From the NCBI GenBank assembly GCA_016721905.1, contig JADKHH010000029.1:62001-126000 (forward strand): a DNA stretch of 64,000 bases, written 5' to 3'. Origin of the DNA: Candidatus Opimibacter skivensis (GTDB lineage: Bacteria; Bacteroidota; Bacteroidia; Chitinophagales; Saprospiraceae). The notes under the pieces are model-generated. The model saw only the letters and a list, made by a program, of their open reading frames with translations, made no database searches and was not told the origin of the DNA. The position numbers and the translations under genes are program-made. Positions 27,859 to 37,867 of this stretch are shown here, piece after piece. Numbering within the stretch: the first letter of the stretch is position 1; every line of letters begins with the position of its first letter.

Positions 27859-28605
27859 TCATCTTCCGATGATTTTCAGAAATTCATCTTTCTTGCGACG
27901 GGACACTAAGATCGAATCGCCATTTGTCATTTCTACCTGTCCACCATCGCCACGGATGTACTTTTTAATAAAGTTTAAGTTGATCATATGGGAATTGTGG
28001 ATCCTGAAAAAAGTATCTGCGGGCAGAATATCTTCAAAATCCTTCAACGTCCGGCTGGCCAACAATTTTGATTGGTCATCAAAATAGAGCATCGTATAAT
28101 TACTCTGTGCTTCGAGGTGAAGAATATGGCTGATGTCAAAAAAGAGTAAACCTTCGGTGGTGGGAACAGCTATCTTATTTAAGAATGGCCTGGTGAGTAG
28201 GTTTTGTTCAAGGGTTTCCAGTTTTTTACCGGTGACATCAGGCACAGGCTCGTCAGCCAATCGCTGGATAGTAGCAACGAGTTCATCGATATCGATAGGC
28301 TTGAGGAGATAATCGAAGGCAGCATATTTTATGGCCTTGATGGCGTATTGGTCGTAGGCCGTAGTAAACACCAGATGAAATTTCTTTTCGACTATATTCG
28401 AGAGCATTGCAAAGCCATCCATCTCCGGCATCTCAATGTCCAGGAAGACAAGCTGTGGATGATGCTTGTGAATCATTTCAATTCCTTCGCGTCCGTTTTC
28501 AGCTTCAGCCACCACCCTTACCGTCGGGCAATAGTCCTGCAGTTTTTGCTTCAGGGCGATACGTCCATTTAGTTCATCATCAATCAAAATCGCGTCCAGC
28601 ATCAT
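27859..28605 (-). CDS. LytTR-family response regulator
   Basis: About 248 residues (the second Met is an alternative start). The receiver domain has the phosphoacceptor Asp in LVFLDIEMPEMDG (about 57), Asp pair DDE near the start and Lys in YLLKPID. The C-terminal LytTR DNA-binding domain runs from about 145 (FLNKIAVPT...) to the end. It overlaps the kinase gene by four bases (28602-28605), so they are translationally coupled. It probably responds to the extracellular signal read by the propeller kinase. Targets are unknown. Confidence 0.93.
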   Translation of the reverse strand: MMLDAILIDDELNGRIALKQKLQDYCPTVRVVAEAENGREGIEMIHKHHPQLVFLDIEMPEMDGFAMLSNIVEKKFHLVFTTAYDQYAIKAIKYAAFDYLLKPIDIDELVATIQRLADEPVPDVTGKKLETLEQNLLTRPFLNKIAVPTTEGLLFFDISHILHLEAQSNYTMLYFDDQSKLLASRTLKDFEDILPADTFFRIHNSHMINLNFIKKYIRGDGGQVEMTNGDSILVSRRKKDEFLKIIGR

Positions 28606-31600
28606 TGTATTTTTAATTGAACTTCAACACGGGTTCCGGCGGGAACACCATTCGTTTCGAGATCGGTGATTTGCACAGAAGCGATTTCTTCCTTATTAAA
28701 GAGCCTGACCCTGTCACTGCTGATTTGCATACCGTATCCATTACTGCCCTTTCTCAAATCATTTTTAACGGAGTTTCGTCCGACTCCGTTGTCTTCGATC
28801 ACATACATGATACATTCATCATGTCTGGTGACGGTCACACTCAATTTCCCCGGATGATCCATTTTGTGTCGCAATCCATGGAGAATAGCATTTTCCACAT
28901 AAGGCTGCACGATCAAGGGAGGTACTTTGTAGTCATTCTGCAACAATTCCTCTTCCGCAGAAATGGTAGCTGTAAATTTATCATAGTGCCTGAACAATTC
29001 AAGGTCAATATATAACTGGAGAGTTTCCAAATCCTTTGACAAGGGAATTTTATTTTGCTTTGAACTATCCAGCACATTGCGGATCAACCTGGCGAATTTG
29101 TTAAGGTATACCGTAGCCTTATATTTGTCATTGCGCTGGATCATGGCATCAATGCTGTTGATGCAGTTGAATATGAAATGTGGATTCATTTGGGAACGAA
29201 GTGCCATCATTTCGGTCTCCGCGATCCGGTGTTGTAATGCAGCCTCTTTGCGAATAGCATGAATCCTGGATCGCACGACCCAATAAATCAATACACCCAA
29301 TGTCAGCAGGCCCAGTGAGCGAAACCACCAGGTGCCCCACCAGGGCGGGTTGACCACAAATGCCAAAGAGGTGATCGGGGATAGCCCGTTTCCATAGTCC
29401 GCTTTTACTTCAAAAACATATTGACCCGGATGAAGATCAGTATAATCAGCAAATTGTTTGGTGGTGGTATGAATCCACTTTTGATCCACTCCTGTCAACC
29501 GATAGTAATAATTGATCTGTCGGACATCGGTATATGTCAGGGCGGAGAATTCGATAGAAACAAAATTCTTATTATAGGGCAGTTCGATGGGTGTGTGATG
29601 GATCATAAAGGAATCTACCTGTAATTTCTTATCAAAAACGCTGAACCCGCAAATTTCCACCCGAAGATGTTTGGCTGTATCCATCCCGATGGTGCGGGGG
29701 TCAAAACATATTAATTCGGCAGGCGTATAAGTCACCCAACGTCCATCCTGCAGTTTGTAAAATCGGCTTGAACCAAAGGAAGCATTGATAATCGATTGAT
29801 CAATATTGAACTGGGTAAATTGGCTGAAATCCGCATCCATCTTAACAATATTGAAATTGGTCGTGAGCCAGATATGACCGCGGAGATCATTTTGGATGGC
29901 ATATACGGACGTAGCATTAAAAACATCATCAGCTATCGGACGGGAAAACACATCACTATTCATGTTAAACAAATACAATCCATGATAGATAGACCCGATT
30001 AACAGCGTGGAGTCATTTAATCGGGCAATGCCCTGCAAGGTGACACCGGAATGGGCAAGCAGACTATCCGGTTGAAACAAATGGGTATATGCACGCTTTT
30101 CAATATCAAAGCGTAGGAGGCCGGTTGCTGTGGTTACCCAACACTTTCCGGAATGATCTGGCAAGATGTCTATTACGCTGGCATATGGAATGTTTGCTAC
30201 AGATGCGTTATCGTTGAAGGCATAAAACGTATTCTCGGGTTTATTCCAAAGCGCGATTTTCCCATTAAAAAGTCCAAGCAGTATATTGCCATGGGGATCC
30301 CTCGCCATAGTTGCTATGGTAGAATTGCCGGTTTCTGTTGGGTGAATGGTTTTAAATGATTTCTGAACAGGATCATATTGATGAATATATCCATTTTGTG
30401 TTCCAGCCCAAATGGTGCCATCCTCCAGGCGAACAAAACTCCATACAAGGTTAAGTTCGGGAGGTCCTGAAAAATGAACATTTCGTATAAAATTCCATTG
30501 CTGATCATATACAGTAATGCCTCCACCCCAGGTGGCAACCAATATTTCTCCCTGGTCCGTTTCAATGACATCATTAATGTCATACTTGGGGAGGGAGGCA
30601 TTGTCCCCATCTATATGATGGATGGATTGAAAATAATTCTGGTAGGGGTTGAAGATACTTATTCCTCTGTCTGTGCCCAGCCATATATTATCATCTCTGT
30701 CCTGAAAAATGGAAATGATGCTGTAGGTGTACCGCAGGCCATTACTCAGCTTTTCATCGGACGTGATGTAATTAAAATTATCTTTTTGCCTGTCATACCT
30801 CAGCAAGCCTGCATAATCTGTAGCCAGCCATAGATTTTTTTGACGGTCTTCATACATGGCATTCACCAGGAGCGTATTGTTGCTGTTGTCAATTCCGGTT
30901 TCCTGTTTAACGATATCCTTCAACGAATACGTGGTCAAGACGTGAGTATCCATATTGTATCTGTACAGCCATTGCGTCCAGGTGGATATCCAAAGGTTAT
31001 GATCACTATCCATCAGGATATAGCGCAGTTTGTTTGAATTTCCATAAAGCTTCCACAATTGACGTAACAACGGATGTTCCGGCAAGGAGTCGGATGAGGA
31101 ATAGATCTGATGGGTCTTGTGATCGGCAATCATGAAATGATTGAAATTGTGGGTCAGCAGATCACCTGAAAGCGGATCCTTGATGATGATCGTATTTCGG
31201 TTATATTGACCGGGATTGGTATTAAAAAATTCACTGATCACTTTTGCATTGGTATCAAACGCGATGGCACCTGATTCGCCAATCAGCCATTTTTCTTTAT
31301 TTTCCTTCGTATACAGGTCAGCAGGCTGATGAAGTTTTTCCTGAAGAAAATCATGGAGTGTAATCGAGCTGATAGAAGAGGTGGCAAGATCAAGTTTTTT
31401 TATTTTTTCAGCTGTAAATACCCATATGTTATTCTTCAGGGTATCTGCATGGAGCTCACTATCGTGAAAGGTGCCAAAGGTGAAATGATTAATGATTTCA
31501 GGATAATTGACAAATCGTGATCCATCATACCGCTGTAAGCCATTCCATGTCAATATCCACATATACCCATTTGCATCCTGGCTGATGCCTTTGACCGTAG

Positions 31601-31712
31601 TATGTAGTAAACCATCCGTCTGATCGATGTGCCTGAAGATGTATTTGCCATTGAGTTGTGCCGGCAAGAATTGAGTCAGGCACAAGAGAATGGCAAGGAT
31701 GATATGACGCAT
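28602..31712 (-). CDS. Propeller-type sensor histidine kinase (LytS-like core)
   Basis: 1036 residues. Signal peptide to FLPAQ, then 14 or so periplasmic propeller repeats (W-x-G-T and W-I-x-T motifs such as GTDRGISIFNP), a Y_Y_Y domain (about 690-780), one membrane helix (SLGLLTLGVLIYWVV), and a cytoplasmic His_kinase domain with the H-box MNPHFIFN and the ATP-lid motifs PYVENAILHG and EDNGVGRN. In Bacteroidota this architecture senses extracellular ligands, often polysaccharides. Here it lacks the fused receiver of hybrid forms and instead pairs with a separate LytTR regulator. No polysaccharide utilisation genes are adjacent. Confidence 0.93.
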   Translation of the reverse strand: MRHIILAILLCLTQFLPAQLNGKYIFRHIDQTDGLLHTTVKGISQDANGYMWILTWNGLQRYDGSRFVNYPEIINHFTFGTFHDSELHADTLKNNIWVFTAEKIKKLDLATSSISSITLHDFLQEKLHQPADLYTKENKEKWLIGESGAIAFDTNAKVISEFFNTNPGQYNRNTIIIKDPLSGDLLTHNFNHFMIADHKTHQIYSSSDSLPEHPLLRQLWKLYGNSNKLRYILMDSDHNLWISTWTQWLYRYNMDTHVLTTYSLKDIVKQETGIDNSNNTLLVNAMYEDRQKNLWLATDYAGLLRYDRQKDNFNYITSDEKLSNGLRYTYSIISIFQDRDDNIWLGTDRGISIFNPYQNYFQSIHHIDGDNASLPKYDINDVIETDQGEILVATWGGGITVYDQQWNFIRNVHFSGPPELNLVWSFVRLEDGTIWAGTQNGYIHQYDPVQKSFKTIHPTETGNSTIATMARDPHGNILLGLFNGKIALWNKPENTFYAFNDNASVANIPYASVIDILPDHSGKCWVTTATGLLRFDIEKRAYTHLFQPDSLLAHSGVTLQGIARLNDSTLLIGSIYHGLYLFNMNSDVFSRPIADDVFNATSVYAIQNDLRGHIWLTTNFNIVKMDADFSQFTQFNIDQSIINASFGSSRFYKLQDGRWVTYTPAELICFDPRTIGMDTAKHLRVEICGFSVFDKKLQVDSFMIHHTPIELPYNKNFVSIEFSALTYTDVRQINYYYRLTGVDQKWIHTTTKQFADYTDLHPGQYVFEVKADYGNGLSPITSLAFVVNPPWWGTWWFRSLGLLTLGVLIYWVVRSRIHAIRKEAALQHRIAETEMMALRSQMNPHFIFNCINSIDAMIQRNDKYKATVYLNKFARLIRNVLDSSKQNKIPLSKDLETLQLYIDLELFRHYDKFTATISAEEELLQNDYKVPPLIVQPYVENAILHGLRHKMDHPGKLSVTVTRHDECIMYVIEDNGVGRNSVKNDLRKGSNGYGMQISSDRVRLFNKEEIASVQITDLETNGVPAGTRVEVQLKIQ

Positions 31713-31764
31713 AGATTAAAGGTAGTCAATCAGGAAGTCCCCGGATGGCCGGCATTCAACCGTG

Positions 31765-33858
31765 TTACTTTATTTTTTGCTCCAGGGCCTCAAGACGGTC
31801 AAGTAATTCCGTATTGGATTTTGTAAGTTTGTCGATCATCACTTGTTGCTCCTGTACAGCTTTCACCAAGGGCACGACAAACTGGGCATAACTCACCGTA
31901 TAAAGCTCATGTTCATTGTCGGGTATGGTAACACCGCTAAAACTATATCCTGAGGTCATGGCAGCCTGCTCTACTTCCTGGGCTATAAATCCACTTTGCT
32001 TGATTTTTTCAACATCATACTTTCCGGGGTAGTCTTCGGTTTCTTTATTGCCGGTGATGACGCTCATAGCGTTGATATCAAGATGGTAGGTGACTGGTCG
32101 CAGCAACTTTATAAAATCAAGTCCCTGCACATCTTCTGTTACTTCATTTTTAACTCTTGCATCTGAAGCGTAGGTAAACCATGTGGTTTGTCCGCCTATC
32201 CAGCTCGTGCTAAGATTGCCAATAAATGCCTGGTTGGATGCTGCATTGAGATAACCTTCGTTTCCTACACTAATGGTATTGATCGTATTCGGAGAACCAG
32301 GATCTATGCCACTGCCATATCCGATGCTGACATTATGGTCTCCACCTACGAGGTGATATAATGCGCCTTGCCCAAGTGCAGTATTGGAATGTCCGGTGGT
32401 GTTCGAATAGAGTGCAGCATATCCACCAGCGGTATTGGAATATCCTTGTGTATTGGATGCCATTATTTTGCTACCGATGGCTGTATTGAACCCCTGGCTT
32501 CCGGAATGATTAAACAGTGCTGAATCGCCTATGGCTACGTTGTTTGAACTGAGTTCATTGTAAGCAAGAGCTTCGTATCCTACTGCTGTGTTTTGTGAAC
32601 CTTTGTTATAATATAGTGCTAAAGAGCCCACTGCTGTATTTTGTTTTCCATTTAAATTATTGAATAAGGCAGCATTTCCTAAGGCTGTATTGAAAATCCC
32701 ACTGGTATCACTATAGAGGGCAGAGGCGCCCACAGCAGTATTGCCATCAGCGATCCGATGACTCCAGAGTGCATATGTACCAATGGCTGTATTTGATCCC
32801 GAATTTTGGTTTTGGGAAAGTGCATGGACGCCGATGGCCGTATTAAAGCCACTATTTATATTCGCATAGAGTGCTTTGTAACCTACAGCAGTGTTGGCGT
32901 ATCCCATGTTGTTTTGAAACATGGAATACCCTCCGGTTGCTGTGTTCCAGCTTCCATTTGTATTGGAAAATAAAGCATTGACCCCGGTAGCGGTGTTATA
33001 TTTTCCAATTGTATTTGACCGGAGTGCCTGGGTGCCAAAAGCTGAATTCTCATATCCGGTAGTCGTCGAATCAAGCGCCGAAAAACCGAAGGCAGTGTTG
33101 TAATCACCAGTCGTATTTGAATACAGGGCTTCAGCACCTACTGCTGTATTCCAGTTACCTGATGTATTATGAGACATTGTTTTTGATCCAATGCCTACAT
33201 TTTTAATGCCTGATGTATTGGCAATGCCCGCACTGTCACCGATAAAGTAATTTCTGGTGCCTGCGTTTAATTCTCCGGCCCATTGATTGAAGAGCCTCAG
33301 GCGCAAAGGCAGACTATCCAATGTACCAAGGAAATTGGTATCGGGGTTACTACCTCTATTTCCTGTAACTAACCATTCGGACGGAACGGAGGATTTAACA
33401 GCCATATTATTGCTTTTGACTACCCATCGCTGCACTGATGTATCATATTGCATGGTGATGATACCGCCACCCGATACCCATAGGTTTTTATTAGTACTGG
33501 TCATGATGCCGCTTCCCGGTATCGCTGTCTCGTCTTCATTATTGAGTTGTAAAGGAATATAACTGTTGCGATTATAGAGCGTGACGATGCGGCCATCCAC
33601 CCCCGGAGTCAGGCCTGCTATAATACAAGTGTCAAATGGTCCGGAAAGCCATAGTCGGTAGCTACTGTATCTAGGGGTATCTACATTCAGCGTCAGGGTC
33701 AGACTATCCATGATCATTATATCGCCTGTCCTCAAGACAACATCCCCATTGATATCCAGCATTGCTTGCGGAGCAGTGGTGCCTATGCCAACATGCTGCG
33801 CATAGAAGGGGATCGATATGGCAAGGAAAAGTATTGAAGAAATTATTCCTTTTTTCAT
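31765..33858 (-). CDS. Trimeric surface-fibre-like protein with S74 chaperone domain (first of pair)
   Basis: About 697 residues from the ATG at 33858 (signal peptide MKKGIISSILFLAISIPFYAQ). The body has 20 or more copies of a YadA/Hep_Hag-like unit (NTAVGAEALYSNTTG type), predicted to wind into a trimeric coil. The C-terminus is an intramolecular chaperone, peptidase S74 (SDARVKNEVTEDVQGLDF...), with the SDxRxK pattern of the self-cleaving Ser/Lys dyad, followed by a coiled coil. Such chaperones trimerise fibres and cleave themselves off. It is directly downstream of a paralogue at 33909-35360. Confidence 0.85.
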   Translation of the reverse strand: MKKGIISSILFLAISIPFYAQHVGIGTTAPQAMLDINGDVVLRTGDIMIMDSLTLTLNVDTPRYSSYRLWLSGPFDTCIIAGLTPGVDGRIVTLYNRNSYIPLQLNNEDETAIPGSGIMTSTNKNLWVSGGGIITMQYDTSVQRWVVKSNNMAVKSSVPSEWLVTGNRGSNPDTNFLGTLDSLPLRLRLFNQWAGELNAGTRNYFIGDSAGIANTSGIKNVGIGSKTMSHNTSGNWNTAVGAEALYSNTTGDYNTAFGFSALDSTTTGYENSAFGTQALRSNTIGKYNTATGVNALFSNTNGSWNTATGGYSMFQNNMGYANTAVGYKALYANINSGFNTAIGVHALSQNQNSGSNTAIGTYALWSHRIADGNTAVGASALYSDTSGIFNTALGNAALFNNLNGKQNTAVGSLALYYNKGSQNTAVGYEALAYNELSSNNVAIGDSALFNHSGSQGFNTAIGSKIMASNTQGYSNTAGGYAALYSNTTGHSNTALGQGALYHLVGGDHNVSIGYGSGIDPGSPNTINTISVGNEGYLNAASNQAFIGNLSTSWIGGQTTWFTYASDARVKNEVTEDVQGLDFIKLLRPVTYHLDINAMSVITGNKETEDYPGKYDVEKIKQSGFIAQEVEQAAMTSGYSFSGVTIPDNEHELYTVSYAQFVVPLVKAVQEQQVMIDKLTKSNTELLDRLEALEQKIK

Positions 33859-33908
33859 GTATGATGTAATTAAAATTTGAACAATTGATCCACCGGAAAC
33901 CAGATATC

Positions 33909-35360
33909 TCATTTGATTCTATTTTCTAATGCTTCAATTTGCTTTAGCAATGCATCAATTTGTAATTGCTGGTTTTCGATGCGCAAGTGGTCAGTTTTTT
34001 GATCAGCTATTTCGGCGCGCATGGCTATCGCCTCTTCCTGGAGTGACTCGATGATGAGTTGTTGTTCCTGCACAGCCTTGACGAGTGGTACGACAAACTG
34101 TTCGTAACTCAGGGTATAGAGATCATGGTCGGTTTCAGGAATGGTGATGCCGCTAAAGGTGTAATTGGCTTCCTTGGCCGCCATTTCTACTTCCTGGGCG
34201 AGAAAGCCACTGAACTTTATTTTTTCTATATCGTATTTTTCCGGATAGTCATCCACCTCTGCATTGCCTGTAATAGATACCATCGCTTTTGTACTGCGGT
34301 GATAAGTGACTGGCCTCAGCCTGGTGATGAAATCCAGGCCTTTCACATCTTCGTGCACATCCGTTTTTACTCTTGCATCCGAATAAGTACTCCAGGTGAC
34401 ATTGCCACCATTCCATGCTGTACTCAGATTTCCGAAGAAAGCCTGGTTGGTTGCCGCATTGAGATAGCCATGGTTTCCAATACTTACCGTATTAATGACA
34501 TTTGGGCTTCCAATGGCCGTGCCGGCGTCAGCCCCAAGAGCGATATTGTTGGAACCTCCAACTTCATTAGTAAGTGAACGAACTCCAACAGCTGTGTTTA
34601 CGCTTCCTCCCCGGTTAGAACCAAGTGCACCAGTCCCAATAGCCGTATTCAAGGCGCCATCCGTGTTATATAATAGTGAAGAGGAACCAAATGCTGAATT
34701 GCTTCCACCAACTGTATTGGAAGTAAGTGACGCATAACCACATGCTGTATTATAGCTTCCTCTGTTTGAATAAAGGGACTGGGATCCAAATGCAGAATTT
34801 TCAATACCATACTGATTGGAAAATAAGGCTGCATCTCCGGTGGCTGTGTTATAATTACCGTAATCGTTGGAGTATAGTGCTCTTCTACCACTTGCCGTAT
34901 TTCCATATCCTGCCCCATTGAAGTAAAGGGACTCTATTCCAACAGCAGTATTATTGCTTCCCTGGGTATTAGAATGAAGGGCTTCAAATCCAATCGCTGT
35001 ATTGGCTGTACCATCATTATTAGCAAAGCCGGCACGACTCCCGATAAAGGTGTTTTTGATACCCAGGTAGCTGATAATATTATCTTTTCCAGCTTTTAAG
35101 CCTAAGAAGACATTGGTGGAGTCATCCGAATGAATCCACAGGAGGTCGGCGCCCATACCACTTCTCAATTTGATCAGGGGGTTTTGGTTGCCTTGAAGGG
35201 TGTCAGCATCAATGATCAGCTGAGAGATATCCTCGGCACCTTTTACATGCAGCTTTCCTAATGGCGTTATGGTATTTATACCTACATTCTGAGCGGCGGC
35301 AAGAGTGGAAAGAAGTGTACAGATCCCAATCAGAAAGCAGAAGGAATAATTTTTTTTCAT
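33909..35360 (-). CDS. Trimeric surface-fibre-like protein with S74 chaperone domain (second of pair)
   Basis: 483 residues. Signal peptide to LAAAQ, opening VGINTITPLGKLHVKG as in its neighbour, then about 12 Hep_Hag-like units (NTAIGFEALHSNTQG) and the same S74 chaperone (SDARVKTDVHEDVKGLDF) with coiled-coil tail. It lies immediately upstream of the 31765 gene (about 50 bases), so the two form an operon encoding related fibres of different length. Whether it is a phage-derived fibre or a surface adhesin cannot be told. No phage genes are nearby. Confidence 0.85.
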   Translation of the reverse strand: MKKNYSFCFLIGICTLLSTLAAAQNVGINTITPLGKLHVKGAEDISQLIIDADTLQGNQNPLIKLRSGMGADLLWIHSDDSTNVFLGLKAGKDNIISYLGIKNTFIGSRAGFANNDGTANTAIGFEALHSNTQGSNNTAVGIESLYFNGAGYGNTASGRRALYSNDYGNYNTATGDAALFSNQYGIENSAFGSQSLYSNRGSYNTACGYASLTSNTVGGSNSAFGSSSLLYNTDGALNTAIGTGALGSNRGGSVNTAVGVRSLTNEVGGSNNIALGADAGTAIGSPNVINTVSIGNHGYLNAATNQAFFGNLSTAWNGGNVTWSTYSDARVKTDVHEDVKGLDFITRLRPVTYHRSTKAMVSITGNAEVDDYPEKYDIEKIKFSGFLAQEVEMAAKEANYTFSGITIPETDHDLYTLSYEQFVVPLVKAVQEQQLIIESLQEEAIAMRAEIADQKTDHLRIENQQLQIDALLKQIEALENRIK

Positions 35361-35566
35361 TTTTTTTTCAATTGGGTATCAAATCTTGCTCAATCTTTTG
35401 GCAGGCACAATGCGCAGTGAGTGGGTGGCAGAGATGAGTGATTGACTGCCGGACAGGGCGTGCAGATGACACCTGGGTACAGTCTTTTCGGAGTAAAAAG
35501 TGAGGTCAGGATAGGAAAATCAATGGATTCCTTATCTTTATTACTTCGCCAGAAAATACTTGGGGG

Positions 35567-35761
35567 ATGAAAGTGCGGGACGTACTAAAACTGATTAAGG
35601 AAGATGGTTGGTTTTTGGTGCGGCAAAAAGGGAGCCACCGGCAGTATAAACATCTCTTAAAAAAAGGTCTGGTGACCATCTCTGCTCATAAAATGAGTGA
35701 TGAAATCTCTCCTGGAACGTATAACAGTATCCTAAAACAGGCCCAAATCAAAGTAAAATGA
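35567..35761 (+). CDS. hicA: HicA-type toxin
   Basis: 64 residues, the usual HicA size: a dsRBD-like mRNA interferase fold (MKVRDVLKLIKEDGWFLVRQKGSHRQY) with the conserved His in GSHRQY, and a basic C-terminus. It cuts mRNA when freed from its antitoxin. It ends with ATGA, so the antitoxin gene overlaps by four bases. Confidence 0.92.
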   Translation: MKVRDVLKLIKEDGWFLVRQKGSHRQYKHLLKKGLVTISAHKMSDEISPGTYNSILKQAQIKVK

Positions 35762-35973
35762 GAAAGTACTTAGTCATCTATGAGAAAACAAAGACCGGGT
35801 ATTCAGCCTACGTGCCTGATTTGCCGGGGGTAATTGCAACTGGCAAAACCAAAGCCATGGTTGAAAAAAATATTTTCTCAGCTATTCAATTTCATATTGA
35901 AGGATTGAAAGAAGAAAATATGAGAATTCCCAAGGCTCATGCAGAGAGTGAGATTTTGGAATTTCCATTATAA
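35758..35973 (+). CDS. hicB: HicB-type antitoxin (short form)
   Basis: 71 residues, with the HicB RNase H-like core (YEKTKTGYSAYVPDLPGVIATG) and a helical middle (VEKNIFSAIQFHIEGLKEEN). It lacks an extra C-terminal DNA-binding domain, so any autoregulation would need another protein or be absent. It follows hicA by a four-base overlap. A T9SS gene starts 32 bases after it. Confidence 0.92.
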   Translation: MRKYLVIYEKTKTGYSAYVPDLPGVIATGKTKAMVEKNIFSAIQFHIEGLKEENMRIPKAHAESEILEFPL

Positions 35974-36004
35974 GAATTTCATAACGACAACAAGTCATTT
36001 ATAC

Positions 36005-37867
36005 ATGAAGAGTACTTTCCTTTTGTTAGTCATGTTGACCGTCATCGCGATGGTGCAAATTGATGTTTCAGCTCAATACACTGTATCCTCTCACCGGGAT
36101 GATCTGAAAGCTTCGGTCGATATGGGCCAGTTTCATGATCCTTTTGCCTTCAATGTCAAATATGCCGAAGCGCCTCACCCGACAGGTAAAGCTGCCATGA
36201 GAGCCTTTCTGAGAAAGAGGAAGCTTGAAGCCCAGCGTCAGACACCTCTCAAGCCTGATGTGACGTACCAAAATCGTAGTGTTATCCCTGCGCCTGAGCT
36301 TCTTGCGAGTTTTTCCGGAAACAGCATTATCTCTACCACTCCCCTGGATAATCATCTGGCTGTAGGTCCGCAGGAACATGTAGTGTCTACAATCAATGTC
36401 CATATGCTGGTTACCAATACAGTTGGATTCTGGCTTGGCTCCTACAATCTTGAAGATTTTTTTGCATCTACCGGAGGACTTACCAATCGATTCTTTGACC
36501 CACGTATCATCTACGATCCGCAGGAGGACCGCTTTATCATGGTGATCATGAATGGCAGCGAGTGTGAGGATAGTGAGATCGCCCTTGCCTTCAGTCAAAC
36601 CAACAATCCACGCGGTGCCTGGAATCTCTACGACCTCGATGGTTGCCTCAATGATGATGGCACCTTTGCAGATTACCCGATGATCTCTATTACGGACAAC
36701 GAACTTTTCCTTACCTATAATGCCGTCAACGCAGATAGCTCCTGGCAGACTGGTTTCTTCGGTACCCAGATCCATCAGATCAATAAGATGAACGGATACA
36801 ATGGGGAGGTACTCAACCGCAAAGTGTGGAAAGACATCACGTACAATGGAAGACTCCTCCGCAATATTTGCCCTGTACGAAATGCGGATGAAAACCTTCC
36901 CTCCTCGATGTATTTTCTTTCGAACCGTAATTTTGACTTGTCAAATGATACCATTTTCCTGCTTCACCTAACCGGTGAGCAGGATGATCCGAATGCAACA
37001 CTTGAAATGACGCATCGTGTCCTTGATCAGCCGTATGGAGTGCCACCTTATGCTGTTCAGAAAAAGGACTCGATGGATACAAATGATGCAAGGGTACTGG
37101 ATGCTTTTGAGCAAAATGGAACGATCCAATGGGTAGGTAACACCATGGATTTTAATTCCGGACGATCAGCGGTGTTTCACGGAGTGCTCCATCTGCCTCA
37201 GTTGCAGGATGTGGCTAGCGGGCATATCATCGCCCATCCTACAGATTACATTGGATATCCGGGTATCTCATGGACGGGTAGTGATCCGTCTCAGCAAGAT
37301 GCCATCATTGTAGTGAGTCATTGTTCGCCATTGCGCAATCCCGGAGGCTCTGCCATTTATTCCGATGGATTGGGGCAATACAGTGATTTTGTAACTATCA
37401 TTGAAGGCACCCGGCCTGTAGATATGCAGTCTGGCGTCACGATTGAAAGATGGGGTGATTATGCCGGGATCCAACGCTTATATAACCAACCCGGTAGCGT
37501 ATGGGTTTCGTGCTCATATGGCAGGCAAGGCAATGTCCATGAAGCCTGGATCGCCAAGCTGGCCCGGGTGGAAGAGAATGTAGCTACAGAAGAAACTGAG
37601 CGTGGGAAAGTAGCAGTAAATTCATATCCCAATCCAACCGATAATTATGTCACGCTGGATATTGAAAATCCGGAAGGAAAAAATATCACCGTGTCTTTGT
37701 TTGATGCCACAGGCAAACCAGTTAAAACTTTGTTTGATGGCCCGGCCAATTATCCCGGAAAGGCAAGCCTTAGTTTTGCATTGCATACACTTCCCGCAGG
37801 GCAATACCTGGTGCAGGTGATGCTTGATCGTCAGGAGGTGGTCACCAGGAATATCGTGAAGCTGTGA
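36005..37867 (+). CDS. T9SS-exported protein, unknown function, 620 aa
   Basis: The ATG at 36005 begins a signal peptide (TFLLLVMLTVIAMVQIDVSAQ). The body of about 500 residues has Asp/Asn-rich, WD-like strands (for example YDPQEDRFIMVIMNGSE) without a family I can name. The C-terminus is a T9SS sorting domain (VNSYPNPTDNYVTLDI, ending VTRNIVKL). It probably leaves the cell through the T9SS. It lies 32 bases after hicB but is a separate function. A longer in-frame start at 35939 is inside hicB and lacks the signal peptide. Confidence 0.85.
   Translation: MKSTFLLLVMLTVIAMVQIDVSAQYTVSSHRDDLKASVDMGQFHDPFAFNVKYAEAPHPTGKAAMRAFLRKRKLEAQRQTPLKPDVTYQNRSVIPAPELLASFSGNSIISTTPLDNHLAVGPQEHVVSTINVHMLVTNTVGFWLGSYNLEDFFASTGGLTNRFFDPRIIYDPQEDRFIMVIMNGSECEDSEIALAFSQTNNPRGAWNLYDLDGCLNDDGTFADYPMISITDNELFLTYNAVNADSSWQTGFFGTQIHQINKMNGYNGEVLNRKVWKDITYNGRLLRNICPVRNADENLPSSMYFLSNRNFDLSNDTIFLLHLTGEQDDPNATLEMTHRVLDQPYGVPPYAVQKKDSMDTNDARVLDAFEQNGTIQWVGNTMDFNSGRSAVFHGVLHLPQLQDVASGHIIAHPTDYIGYPGISWTGSDPSQQDAIIVVSHCSPLRNPGGSAIYSDGLGQYSDFVTIIEGTRPVDMQSGVTIERWGDYAGIQRLYNQPGSVWVSCSYGRQGNVHEAWIAKLARVEENVATEETERGKVAVNSYPNPTDNYVTLDIENPEGKNITVSLFDATGKPVKTLFDGPANYPGKASLSFALHTLPAGQYLVQVMLDRQEVVTRNIVKL

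Noticed and set aside
36068..36775. 235-codon minus-strand frame opposite the T9SS gene
   Set aside because: Antisense shadow. The plus strand has a signal peptide and a sorting domain.
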